From Viscum album (taxonomy: Eukaryota; Streptophyta; Magnoliopsida; Santalales; Viscaceae), in NCBI GenBank assembly GCA_963277665.1, contig OY728130.1, positions 1,366,840,393 through 1,366,904,392 of the forward strand: a stretch of DNA of 64,000 nt, read 5' to 3'. Both the position numbers and the translations under genes were made by a program. Below the pieces are notes generated by a model, which made no database searches, was not told the DNA's origin, and saw nothing but the letters and a program-made list of their open reading frames with translations. Each line of letters begins with the position of its first letter. Within the stretch, counting starts at the first letter, position 1. Positions 33,557 through 44,800 of this stretch are shown here, piece after piece.

Positions 33557-34827
33557 CTCCAATGGCCCGTAGGCCATATTTTTTTTATTATATGATAATA
33601 CCACTTTTAAGGGAATAAGGGGGGGGGGAACCCGAACAGACTTCAAGGACATAAAACAAACATGACTTGAAGATCAAGAAAATAAAACCCAGACTTACAA
33701 CTTTGATCAGCCTCTCCCCAGCATTTAAAACATGATAAGGCACTCCACCATTACAAGACTGTATGACAAGCAAGTGTCATGTGACAAAGCACATGCCCAA
33801 TCCGATGGATGATTCCATACCCTCTCAAACATTCAATTCCATGCAGCCTACAAAAGTGAACTTCCTGCTCTGAATCCGCCTCTAAGGCCTGTTCCTTGAG
33901 GTCAAGTCCGGCTGAATCTTCAAAATTTGAGCCTCAAAAACCAACCCAAAAAAATGCTGAAAAAGATCCAAGAACACAAGATTATAAACATCACCATCAA
34001 CTTCCATCCTCGAAAAGCCTTGCCGCACTCCATAAGTCACCCTAGCCACCACAGCCAAAGAGGCCCGTAAGACAATATGAAGGATGTGAATCCAATCCAT
34101 CGTCACCTAGGACTAGATGGACCAAACTCGTGCCAAGGGAAAGCCACTGATGAGGGAATCTTGATCGTCCTGCAATAGAAACATCACTATGGACTTGGAT
34201 ATACTCCAATCGGAACCAAGACTGCACCCCAATCGGGTTCTGAAGCAAGACGGTGGTGGCGAGAGAACTGGGAAGGGGAAGGGGTAAACCAGCTGCAACA
34301 AACCAGAATCAAAAGAACAAAATTCACAACATAAAGACAAATCTGCAGGAAACCGAACCAAATAGCCAGTAGAAACTGACAACCACACCCAGATCAAGAT
34401 CCTCACCACTTCAAGGCACTGCAGATCAAGCACGGTGCCACACCGGGAACCCGCCGAGGACAACACCTGGCCACACCGGACAAACAGAACCGAAACCAAA
34501 CCGATGACGCCGAACGAACCAAGCCACACTGAATTTTGGAGGTTGAGCCATGGCGACACTGAAGACTAGTCCAAGACGACTGGAAGAAGCCACATCATCG
34601 CTTGAGCTGAACGCCGTGCTCCGCCGAGTTGTGATGCCACCGAATACATAGAGACCACAAAACACCGCCCGATCCTGTCGCGCCACACTGAGATCAGACG
34701 CATCTCACCGAGCCTACACCAGAGAGGCCGCTGATCTAATCCTGGCCGGAGGGGGAAGGGGAAACGTACCAGGTCGAAACCCTAGGTGCCGCGGGAGAGA
34801 GGGAAGGAGCCGCTCCAAGGTTTTTTT
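33557..34827 (-). mobile_element. Insert E: unclassified retroposed sequence in copia RT
   Basis: About 1.27 kb, more GC-rich than C, between 14-bp repeats. On the minus strand it begins AACCTTGGAGCGGCTCC, then a pyrimidine-rich, CTAGGGTTT-containing stretch like a plant 5' UTR or LINE 5' end. Near the 3' end it has C10, then TAATAAAAAAAATATGG, and a small ATGGCC-TACG-GGCCAT hairpin before the repeat. No RT, endonuclease or coherent protein is recognisable; frames such as 34113-34559 are not convincing. It could be a non-autonomous LINE derivative or a processed copy of a transcript. Confidence 0.6.
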
Positions 34828-34841
34828 TTCAGTATCTTATC

Positions 34842-35775
34842 AGTGTATGTAATTTGACTTTGGCCTAACAATCTCTTGGATCTATCACAATTAATCTTGA
34901 TACTAATAATATATGCTACCTCCCCCAAGTCCTTCATGGAGAAGAATTGATTCAATCATGCCTTAGTAGACTGTAATATTGGTATCTTGTTTCTAATAAT
35001 TAATATGTCATCAACATATACTATTAGGAAAAAGATTGCACTGCCACTAAACCTTTTGTAGACACAAGGCTCACATTCATTCTTGATAAAACCAAATTCT
35101 GTTATGGATTCATCAAAACGAATGTTCCATGACTTGGATTCTTGCATTAATCCACAAATGGATTTCTGAAACTTGCATACCTTATTGGAATCCATTAGAG
35201 TCACAAACCCTTCAGGTTGTGTCATTTAGAAATCTTCCTAAAGGTTACCATTAAGGAAGGCTGTTTTGACATCCATTTTCCAAATCTCATAGTCATGGTA
35301 AGCCACAATGTCAAGTTGAATTATGATGGATTTCAGCATTGCAACTGGTGAAAAGGTTTCATCGTAGTCAATTTCTCGACGTTGTTTAAACCCTTTTGCA
35401 ACCAGTCATGCCTTATAGGTACTAACTTGTCCTTCCATGTCCAATTTTTTCTTGAATACCCATTTGAAACCAACAAGATTTACATCAACTGGAGGACCTA
35501 CCAAAATACAGACTTGGTTTTGATACATGGAATCCATTTCAGAATTCATGGATTCTTTCCACTTGGCAATGTCTGTGCCACTTACTGCTTTCTTATAGGT
35601 TATAGGATCATTATTATCAAATAATAATGAGTTACCATCCTCGTTAATTAGAAAACTATAACATTATGGTTCTCTAAACTCTCTTGTACTTTTATGTAGT
35701 ACTTGTGTCTCTGGAACTGATTCTTCTTCCACGGGGCTTTGTGGAATCATTTATTCTACCAACTCTTGTGTACCT
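34842..35775 (-). pseudogene. Element C reverse transcriptase, N-terminal and central parts
   Basis: In minus order: EFREP...ITYKKAVSG, WKESMNSEMDS, LVGFKWVFKKKLD, DYDETFSPVAMLKSI, EIWKMDVKTAFLNGNL, then TQPEGFV, CKFQKSICGLMQESKSW and the catalytic YVDDILII near 35010-34987. Many stops occur. Its upstream neighbour (end of the integrase region, DEFEAQG) lies beyond D at 45400. Confidence 0.9.
35771..35775 (+). repeat. Left target-site duplication of element D (TACCT)
   Basis: TACCT is repeated exactly at 45400-45404 after D. The C pol frame runs on across the site. Confidence 0.95.
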
Positions 35776-37179
35776 TGTAAAGACCCGAAAATTTCAAGGG
35801 ATTTTTTTTCTTAAATTCTTTGGAATTTTACGAGTCCACAGTTTCTGAAGGCACCTGATTCTGAGGCTCGGTGTGCCCGGAAATTTTTCCGAATTTTAGC
35901 TTGGGTACGTTCAGTAAACGAACGAGCAAGTTTTTCCATCTTTTGAACCGGTACTCGGAATTGAAATCTTAGGGAACCGATGGAACTGAAGTGCCGGTTA
36001 TTTCTTAAGATGATCTTTCCCGAAGGTGCGTTTTCTCAGGAGGAGTTGTTTAAAAATAGGGGATTAAATAAAAAGTGAATAAAATTTGTGGTACAAATTT
36101 TATTCTTAACTTAGGATGGTTATATCCTACATGGGGTAATTGGGGTGGGACCCACAATACCCTAACTACCCATGTTAGGATATTTGTGAGGTGGGGCCCA
36201 CACGAGCCCCACCCCTTCACATTCCCCATAACCCCTTAAACTCCCCATTAAATCTCCCTTGTAATTAAGTGGGTGACTTCTCCTCTCCCCACTTACCCTC
36301 ATTAAATCATGCCAACACTGATTCAATTAATTGAATTAAGTATTTGAATTTTGTAATTTGAACCCATGGCATGTTATAATAAAATAAGAGGAGATTATTT
36401 TATTTTTGGGGTTAGTTTGGTTGTGTTGAGAAAAGGGAGGAGAGAGCTCTAGCTTTGGAAGAACTTCGTCCTTCCGCGAAGAACGACACCCTTCGATGAA
36501 GAACGTCATCACCATAAGGAGAGACGACGTGTCGTTCCTTCTTCTCCGCAGCTAGTGTGAGACGCCGTCCCCTCCTTGGACGCATGCCAACACCGTCTTT
36601 GAAACCACACCCCGTGGCGCCATCTTCTGCGTCGCCGTCCAACATCACCGTTTATCGAGGTAGGGGTTAATTCTTCGTTCAAGTTTAAATTAACGTTCTT
36701 CATTGATTAATTTGGCCACTTGATATCGTAATAACGGAAGGAGATCAGACCGCACAAACATGGTCAATCCTCCTTCTCTTTTTGATGATCGTCGTTGATA
36801 TTTGTGACGAAGGCGGCTCGGTGCCGTTGCACCGTGCGGGAACGAAGAGGACCGCGGCTGGAGCGGGCCGCAGTGGTGGAGTGTGGCGCCGTCACGCCAC
36901 GCTGGTGAGGCCGAAGGAGGCTGTGGCCGGGGCAGGCTGCGGCGGAGGGGCGCGGCGTCGTCGTGCCGCGCCGGTCGAACAGGAGTCGCGGCCTAAGGCT
37001 GTGGCGGTCTTCAAAAGGGGCGGCAGGCCGGCTGGCCGCCAGCGCCACCTGAAGGCGGGACCTGTGGGGGGTCCCATGGTCAAAACCAAGGCCGACCATT
37101 ATGGTCGACCGTTTTCAGAAATAGGGGGCGGCACCCCCTCCGCACCCCGCTTGGCCGAGAGCCGAGCCGCGGCTGGGCC

Positions 37180-37300
37180 GCCAACGCCGGGTCGGGCCAG
37201 CCGTGCCGGGCTGGGCCACCCGCGCCGGGCTGGGCCAGTCGCGTCGGACCGGGCCGTCAGCGCCGGACCGTGCCGTGCCAGCCGGGCCGGGCCATGCCCA
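37180..37300 (+). repeat. 19-bp GC-rich minisatellite, element D 5' LTR
   Basis: Imperfect units like GCGCCGGGCTGGGCCAGTC, 19 bp, about five copies. The 3' LTR has about seven (43220-43360). The array generates long spurious open frames rich in Ala, Gly, Pro and Arg on both strands. Confidence 0.7.
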
Positions 37301-37419
37301 AGTGGGCCAGACCCAGACCCGGTTTGGGTCGACCCAGTTCGGGCCGACCCAGGGGGTGTTGGGTCGGGTCGGACCGGGCCCAAACCCCCTATTTTCAGAC
37401 AATCTTCAGTTAAACACCC

Positions 37420-38082
37420 ATAACTTGAGTTGTGGAACTCCGATCGATGCACCATCACTTGAATAGGATTACTAGGATCGATACGGTCGTTTAGGTATAT
37501 TACACTCAAGGTTTTGGAAAAGTTTTGGTATGTCTGGGTTGGTTTGAACTCAAAACCAACCGGGCCCTCGGAGCGGAAACACTTATAATTTGAGCTCCAG
37601 ACATCTGATTGACGTGCCGTCGACTTTGTTGGATTCCTATTGGTGAGACAGAACTTTTGGAATACTTCAACTGCGGTTTGGAAACAATTGGAGTAAGTCT
37701 AGTTTGGATTGTATCCGAAATCCAACCGGGCCCCTAGAACGGAAAAACCAATAACTTTCAGACCGGACGTTCGTTTGATGAACCATCAGCGACATTGGTA
37801 ATCACATTGAGAAACGGCCCCTTTGAGTATACCCCATGAGAGTTAGGGGTACAGTTGAGAAATGGTTGGGTTGGTTCGTACACGAAACCAACCGGGCCCC
37901 TGGGACGAAAAAGCTAATAACACACAGACCAGGCGTCCGATTTACACGCCGTCTTTTGTATTGAGATCCCTATGATGTGGTAGACTTTTGGATACTTATT
38001 AGTGGGACTTTTTGATACTTGGAGTATCGACCAGTAGCTCGTGGATCGCACCCTCCCGGAGATGAGCATACAGAGTGTGGAG
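37420..38082 (+). repeat. Four 165/166-bp tandem modules, element D 5' LTR
   Basis: Module starts (ATAAC/ATAAT words) at 37420, 37585, 37751 and 37917 give spacings of 165, 166 and 166. Each of the first three ends with a hairpin and CCAACCGGGCCC. Arm sequences differ: GGTTGGTTT with AAACCAACC in module 1, TTGGATT with AATCCAA in module 2, GGTTGGTTCG with CGAAACCAACC in module 3. The D 3' LTR repeats the same spacing (43508, 43673, 43839, 44005). Confidence 0.78.
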
Positions 38083-38522
38083 ACCTAGTAGCTGTAGACC
38101 TGACGACTGCTTGACCGATTCGACTTGGAGTGTGTCGACTAGCCCAGTAGACTGAGCGCTCAGTGTTTGGCGGCAGACCCATGATGGATGGAGCACCTGG
38201 TAGTTGGCAGCAGACCCACGGTACGCGGTAGGAGGAGTACCTCTGTAGGCTATTAGGGTAACCGCTACTGTGTTTGGGCGGCAGACCCTTGGCGGGCTGC
38301 ACTACTGTGTTTGGGTGGCAGACCCGCGGTACTTGACAGGAGGAGTACCTCAACAGTCTATGGTTAGTGAGTAGCGCCACGGAGTCGTGACAGGACTACT
38401 GTGGTCGAAAGAGGAGGAGTTCTCCAGCAGCCGTGGTTTCAACATCATGAATAAAAATCCTTGTTTGAGCTGATTCAATGACCTCTGTGTTTACCTCATG
38501 ATTGAGATGGGTTACTCGATAA

Positions 38523-38647
38523 CTTAGGTATATGTATGGGCATATACCTAAGTAGTGGTTATCTTTTGATTTCATAACCTTTGTGTTCCCTTATGATTGA
38601 GATGAGTTACTTGATAACTTAGGTATAAGTATGGGCTTATACCTAAG
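38523..38647 (+). other. Twin hairpins, element D 5' LTR
   Basis: Hairpin 1 (38523-38552) is identical to B's: CTTAGGTATATG, loop TATGGG, CATATACCTAAG. Hairpin 2 (38618-38647) reads CTTAGGTATAAG, loop TATGGG, CTTATACCTAAG: one stem pair has changed from T-A to A-T on both arms. They are about 95 bp apart inside duplicated flanking sequence (ATAACCTTTGTGTT...GAGATG-GTTACT). In the 3' LTR they lie at 44611-44640 and 44706-44735, where hairpin 2 has lost one closing pair. Confidence 0.8.
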
Positions 38648-38831
38648 TAAGGGTTATCTGTTGAGATCCTTCTTTGTGGCTATCCTTATTGGATTTAGTG
38701 AGACCTTGAGGATCTCAGGGTCCCTACTGAGTATTGTTATACTCACCCCTACATGGGCTATGCCCGCACCTCGTTGTGTTGGATGCAGATGACAAAAAAC
38801 GCTGTCAAAGATCGAGAGTACAAGGATTGGA

Positions 38832-38951
38832 CGGTACCCGGAGGTAGACCTCACGACGAGTCAGTACCTGGAGTTGGACCTCACGACGAGTCAGTACCTG
38901 GAGGTGGACCTCGTGACGAGTAAATACCCAGAGGTGGACTTCATGACTAGA
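38832..38951 (+). repeat. Four 30-bp tandem repeats, element D 5' LTR
   Basis: Exact 30-bp units like CAGTACCTGGAGGTGGACCT begin at 38832, 38862, 38892 and 38922, with a partial fifth. The 3' LTR has the same array at 44920-45039. B has only one unit-like copy (GGACGGTACCTGGAGGAGGA at 19940-19959), so the array is specific to the D subfamily. Confidence 0.85.
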
Positions 38952-39314
38952 CGGTACCCGGAGGTGACAGAGGGACGTGGAGAGCTGAGGAGGCCATCTG
39001 TACCTACCCTTCAGGTAGGAACCCAGAGGACGATCTAGGAGCAGCTCAATACCTTCCAGCTGTTGTACTTTCGTTCAGTTGTAGCTTTACTTTTCAGTTG
39101 GGTTTGTATTCTGGACCATTTACTTTTCATCACTTTCTTTTATACTTAGTGTTGCTTTTTCTTATACTCTGTAGTGTTTGTTTACTTTTATAAAGGCAAT
39201 GCCTTACCTTTTTATCAGGATTTACTCCTTTGGTGCTAGTCGCCAACCCCTGGCCTATGGAAAGCAGGCTTGGGGTAGTCACGACACGGGCCCTGAGGAC
39301 GAGTTGTGACAAAT

Positions 39315-39326
39315 TGGTATCAGATG
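39315..39326 (+). other. Element D primer-binding site (initiator tRNA-Met)
   Basis: TGGTATCAGATG three bases after the LTR; it matches the first ten bases of the tRNA-iMet complement. Confidence 0.88.
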
Positions 39327-39591
39327 AGTCGGTTCTACCGTAAAACTCAGAACTCTGATAATTCTTTTCTGTGAAGCAATAGTGTTAAGGGTACTAAGTG
39401 TGGTCTTCAGTTCAGGGAATCCAGTGTTGGTGTGGCGACCAGCATATCCATACACCAGGACTCCGACTACTGATTTATGACTTAGTGCACGAAAACACTA
39501 ATTGCGTGTGTGTTTCTAAAAGTTTTTAAGTCAGCTCAAACTAGGTCAGCTCACCAGGTATAAATATTTTGACTGTGTCGCATCTGATCAG

Positions 39592-40620
39592 GATGCCTCC
39601 ACGCAGACAGTCAGTTGGAGTTTTGAGATAGTACACGATGACGGCCACCGAGTGACGAGGCTCCGGTGCAGGGCCCTTTTTACTATATTGGCACCCTCTG
39701 GTGATGTACCAGTAGCACCACAACCTATTGGGCAGCGGATGCCACTAGCCTTACTAGCAGATGGTGCACGCCGACAGAGTGCGTTGCACGAGTTCTAGCA
39801 GTAGAGGCCTCCGAGGTTATGAGGCGAGGCAGATTCCCAGACAGCAAAGGACTAGATGGAGGTGATTGCTAGAGTTTTCCACCTATCTGAGACACCAGTA
39901 GAGTGGATGGTGGACTTGGCTACTAGTGTTTTCTAGTGAGTGACCATGAGGTTGGTCCGTATAGTGATGAGGCTTCGATACATGGACCGATTCTTGGGAT
40001 AGTATCTTCGGGTAGTGTGCCAGCTATATCACTACCTTTTGGTCAGCATACACTACCAGAGGAACCGGTAGAGGACACATGTTGGCTTACTGCCTTACAC
40101 ATGTTTCAGCATCAGATAACCCTTAGGTTTCGAGGTGAGCCCGACTCTCAGGTGACTGAGGACTGGCTTGAGGAGGTGGCTGAGAGTTTTTATAGAGCTT
40201 ATACAGCTATGGAAGAATGACATGTTGGTATTTGAGAATTCATCGAGGCATACCAAACCATTCATGGTACTCGATGAATACGATGCGATCAATGTTTCAG
40301 GGCTTGGACTTCTGAGTGAGGTGTGTCTAAAGGACATCCGATCCAGCACTTCTTTCTCTATGAATTCCTACTTATACTAGGGTGCTAGAGTGAAACTTTG
40401 TGGTTGATAATTCTTTGGCTGAGTGGATGTATCCAGTTAAGGTTAGCAGTGGGAAAGTAGGAAACTGGCGCCAGTCTCAGAGACTTGGGCGTGTAAAATT
40501 TTTCAAGAAGAGGAAGTGAAAAGGACAGATGAATCTGCAGGGCAGCAGACGTGGAAGCAGAGCTAGGAGAGAAGTATGGGGTGGTGAACATTTTGACATG
40601 TTGCAACCACCCACCTTTTT
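39592..40620 (+). pseudogene. Element D gag remnants, with repeated N-terminal segment
   Basis: From 39592 (ATGCCTCCACGCAGACAG) the sequence parallels the start of B's gag, with stops, as far as about 39930. A second gag N-terminal block then begins at 39936: SDEASIHGP (B: SDEASVQGP), LTALHMFQHQITLRFRGEPD (B: LSALHEFQRQQPPRFRGETD) and TEDWLEEV. The same region is thus present twice in tandem, diverged. Beyond 40220 the frame decays; the zinc knuckle seen in B is not visible. Confidence 0.7.
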
Positions 40621-40839
40621 AGTTCCCTCCAGGCTCAGGGAGAAGAAGGGAAGGGGAGGAGAGTAGCTTCATGCGGTCAAGGAGTGTGACCCAGGGGCTT
40701 TAGGAATGATTCGAGGTATGGTATGTGTCTACTATGAGCTGCCTTATCAATAGACATAGATACCAATCATTCCTTTCTTCCATGAATCTTGTCCCAGACC
40801 TAGAGTTTCCAGTTCAGCCGTTGACTTGATCCTCATGTC

Positions 40840-41290
40840 TTGAGATACCTTTGGGAGGAGACTTGATAATCATGCTTACACTGATGGTGTGATCTGACCC
40901 TTGAGGCGAGAGTTTCGGTTGGAACCTCTTGGTGGCAGCGTCGGGGCCTTACGACATTAGTTTGGGTATGGACTGGGAAACCACAGTTCATACACTGATT
41001 GGAAGTATTAGGCAAAAAGGTTGTGGTTTATCTACAACATTGGGATAGGGTTTTCCTTGGTCGGTGAAAAGGAAAACCCAGGCATCACAGGATGGACTCA
41101 TACATAAGAGGGTGCAGTTGATCACTCAGGAGTCGGCCAGACTTGCCTTTGTGCCAGAATTCTCCAAAGTTGCAGCACCACTTCCAGTAATGAAAAAGAA
41201 AGGGAAACCCTTCGTGTGGTCAGTTAGATGCTAGTAGAGCTTTTTGAAGTGGAGACAGTGATGGATCACAACAGTTGAGACTACATAGAG
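40840..41290 (+). pseudogene. Element D protease trace joined to an RT tail scrap
   Basis: GTTTGGGTATGGACTGGGAA (40958-40977) encodes the GMDW protease word. About 150 bases later comes LAFVPEFSKVAAPL (about 41143-41184), which is the end of the RT region in intact relatives, then KKGKPFVWS. The RT fingers and palm are deleted between these, and RNase H plus the integrase core after them. Confidence 0.65.
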
Positions 41291-41760
41291 CAGACAGAAG
41301 TCCTATGTTGATAGGAGACAGAGACCACTTGAGTTCGAGGATGGAGACCAAGTATTCTTACGGGTCTCACCTCAACGAGGTCTAAGGAGATTTGGTCAAG
41401 GTGGCAAGTTATCTTTGGGATTCATCGGACCTTTCCAGGTCCTCAGCGATGTAGGCAAGGTGGCTTACCGCCTGACCCTTCCACCTCAGTTGCACTGGGT
41501 TCACGACGTCTTCCATGTATCACAGTTGAGGAGATATGTGCACGACCCGATGCATATCATCGACCACGGGGAGTTGGACATCGATGATGGGGTGACATTC
41601 TCAGATGTACTGGTGGAGATCAAGGATCGAAAGGAGCGGGTCCTACATGGATGGTCAATTCCTCTGGTGCACATTCGTTGGCAGCACGAGAACCTCCAGT
41701 AGAGCACATGAGAGCGAAAGGCTTATATGCATGCTCAGTATCCTCATTTGTTACCCTGGT
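41290..41760 (+). pseudogene. Element D integrase C-terminus and chromodomain-like tail
   Basis: The frame reads DRRQRPLEFEDGDQVFLRVSP, FIGPFQVLSDVGKVAYRL and VHDVFHVSQLRRYVHDPMHI, then DRKERVLHGWSIPLVHIRW, closely parallel to B at 23745-24215. A TAG at about 41700 precedes the final ERKA...AQYPHLLP. This tail is thought to guide chromovirus integration to particular chromatin; here it has no integrase core in front. Confidence 0.88.
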
Positions 41761-41792
41761 TTATGTTGTAGCTTTACGGGGACGTAAAGCCC

Positions 41793-41806
41793 TGAGGTGG
41801 GGGTAA
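41793..41806 (+). other. Element D polypurine tract
   Basis: TGAGGTGGGGGTAA directly before the 3' LTR. Confidence 0.85.
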
Positions 41807-44800
41807 TGTAAAGACCCGTAAATTTCAAGGAAATTTTTTTCTTAAATTCTTTGGAATTTTACGAGTCCGCAGTTTTTGACAGTACCTGATACTGAGGCCC
41901 GGTGTGCCAGAAATAATTTTCCGAAGTTTAGCTCGAGTACGCTCAGTGAACGAATGAGTGAGTTTTTCTATCTTTTGAACCGGTACTCGGAATTGAAAAC
42001 CAAGGGCACCGATGGAACCGTAGTTCCAGTTATTTCTTAAGAGGATCTTTCCCGAAGGTGCATTTGCTCGGGAGAAGTTGTTTAAAAATAGGAGATTAAA
42101 TAAAAAGTGAATAAAATTTGTGGTATAAATTTTATTCCTAAATTAGGATGGTTATATCCTACATGGGGTAATTGGGGTGGGACCCACAAGACCCTAACTA
42201 CCCATGTTAGGATATTTGTGAGGTGGGGCCCACACGATCCCCACCCCTTCACATTCCCCACAACCCCTTAAACTCCCCATTAAACCTCCCTTGTAATTAA
42301 GTGGGTGACTTATCCTCTCCCCACTTCCCCTAATTAAATCATGCCAAAACTTATTCAATTAATTGAATTAAGTATTTGAATTTTGTAATTTGAACCCATG
42401 GCATGTTACAATAACATAAGAGGAGCTTATTTTATTTTTGGGGTTAGTTTGGTTGTGTTGAGAAAAGGGAGGAGAGTGCTCTAGCTTTGGAAGCACTTCG
42501 TCCTTCCGCGAAGAATGACACCCTTCGATGAAGAACGCTATCACCACAAGAAGAGACGGCGTGTCGTTCCTTCTTCTCCGTAGCTAGTGTGAGATGTCGT
42601 CCCCTCCTTGGACGCACACCAATGCCGTCTTCAAAACCTCACCCCGCGACACCATCTTTCGCATCACCGGCAAACATCATCATTTATCGAGGTAGGGGTT
42701 AATTCTTCGTTCAAGTTTAAATTAAAATTCTTTTTTGATTAATTTGGTCGCTTGATATCGTCATAACGAGAGGAGATCGGACCGCACAAACACGGCTGAT
42801 CCTCCTCCCCTTTTTGTTGATCGTTGTTGATATTTGTGACGAAGGCAGCACGGTTCCGTTTCACCGTGTGGGAATGAAGAGGACCGCGGTCGGAGCGGGC
42901 CACGGTGGTGGAGCGTGGCGCCGTTGCGCCGCGCCGGTGAGGCCGATGGTGGCCACGGCTAGGAGCAAGCCGCGGCGGAGGAGCATCGCGCCGTCGCGCC
43001 GCACCGGAGCACCAATGGGGCCGCTGCCGGGGTAGGATGCGGTGGAGGGCTGCGACAGTCTTCAAAAGGGGTGGCCGGCCGGCCGGCCGCCAGCGCCACC
43101 TGAAGGTGGGACCCGCGGGGGTCCCGTGGTCAAAACCAAGGTCGTCCATTACAGCCGGCCATTTCCGCAAATAGGGGGCGACGCCCCCTCCGCACCTCGC
43201 TCGGCCGAGAGCCGAGCCACGACTGGGCCGCCAGCGCCGGGCCTGGCCAGCCGCGCCGGGCCGGGCCAGCCGCGCCGGGCAGGGCCAGCCGCGCCGGGCC
43301 GAGCCACCCGTGCCGGGCCGGGCCACCCGCGTCGGATTGGGCCGTCAGCACCGGGCCGGGCAGCGCCAGCCGGGCCAGGCCGCACTCAAGTGGGCCGGAC
43401 CCGGACCCGGGTCGGGTCGACCTGGTTCGGGCCGACCCAGGGGGTATTGGGCCGGGTCGGACCGGGCCCAAACCCCCTATTTTCGGACAATATTCAGTTA
43501 AACACCAATAACTTGAGTTTTTGACCTCTGATCGATGCACCGTTTGTTGATTAGGATTCCTCGGATCGAGACGGTCATTTCGGTATATTACACTAAAGGT
43601 TTTGGCAAAGTTTGTCTATGGATGGGTTGTTTCGAACCCAAAACCAACCGGGCCCTCAGAGCGGAAACGCTTATAACTTGAGCTCCGGACGTCCGATTGA
43701 CGTGCCATCGACTTTGTTGGATTCCTCTTGGTGAGATGGAACTTTTAGAATAATTCACCTGAGGTTTGGACACAGTTGGAGTAAGGTCGAGTTGGATTGT
43801 ATCCGAAATCCAACCGGGCCCCTGGAACGGAAAAGCTGATAACTTTCAGACTGGACGTCCTTTTGACAAATCGGCAGCGGCGTTGGTAATCACGTTGAGA
43901 AACGGTCCCTTTGAGTATACCCCATGAGAGTTCAGGTTATAGTTGAGAAAAGGTTGGGTTGGTTCGTACACGAAACCAACCGGCCCCCCGGGATGGAAAT
44001 GCTAATAACACACAGACCGGGCGTCTGATTTACATGTCGTCTGTTGTGTTGAGATCCCTATGACGTGACAGCCTTTTGGATACTTCTTAGTGAGACTTTG
44101 TGATACTTGGAGTATCGACCAGTAGCTCGTGGAGCGGACCCTCCTGGAGACGAGCGTACGAAGTGCGGAGACCTAGTAGCTGTAGACCTGATGACTGCTT
44201 GACCGATTTGACTTGGAGTGAGTTGACTAGCCCAATGGACGGAGCGCCCGGTATTTGGCGGCAGACCCACAGCCGACGGAGCGCCTAGTAGTTGGCAGCA
44301 GACCCGCGGTACTCGGCAGGAGGAGTACCTCTCTAGGCTATTAGGGGAACTACTACTGTGTTTAAGCGGAAGACCCTTGGCGGGCTGCACTACTGTGTTT
44401 GGGTGGAAGACTCGTGGTACTCGACAGGAGGAGTACCTCAGTAGTCTATGGTTAGTGAGTAGTGCCTCGCAGTCATGACGAGACTACTGTGCTCGACAGA
44501 GGAGGAGTTCTCCAGCAGCCGTGGTTTCGACATCATGAATAAAAATCCTAGTTTGAGCTGAGTTAACGACCTTTGTGTTTACCTCATGATTGTGATGGGT
44601 TACTTGATAACTTAGGTATATGTATGGGCATATACCTAAGTAGTGGTTATCTATTGATTTCATAACCTTTGTGTTCCCTCGTGATTGATATGGGTTACTT
44701 GAAAACTTAGGTATAAGTATGGGATTATACCTAAGTAAGGGTTATCTGTTGAGATCCTTCTTTGTGGTTATCCTTGTTGGATTTAGTGAGACCTTGAGGG

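Larger units (their letters stand above)
35776..39311 (+). repeat. Element D 5' LTR
   Basis: 3536 bp, TGTAAAGACCCG to GTTGTGACA. Landmarks: hairpin 36077-36105; TCP-like palindromes 36145 and 36191; TATAATAAAATAAG near 36375 as a weak TATA candidate; donor GAG|GTAGGGG (GT 36660); hairpin 36816-36837; GC-rich core with 19-bp repeats (about 37180-37300); four 165/166-bp modules (37420, 37585, 37751, 37917); repeated GCGGCAGACCC words (38165-38330); two hairpins (38523-38552 and 38618-38647); acceptor AG 38787-38788; and four 30-bp repeats (38832-38951). Confidence 0.95.

Noticed and set aside
34113..34686. Minus-strand frames of 148 and 86 codons in insert E as a captured gene
   Set aside because: They overlap in different frames, have no recognisable domain, and neither spans the insert. 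Left as unclassified sequence.
42739..43540. Open frames of 195, 160 and 136 codons on both strands in D's 3' LTR
   Set aside because: Produced by the 19-bp GC-rich array; the repeated AGPARRGWPGP-like peptide is the array read in frame. No family resemblance.
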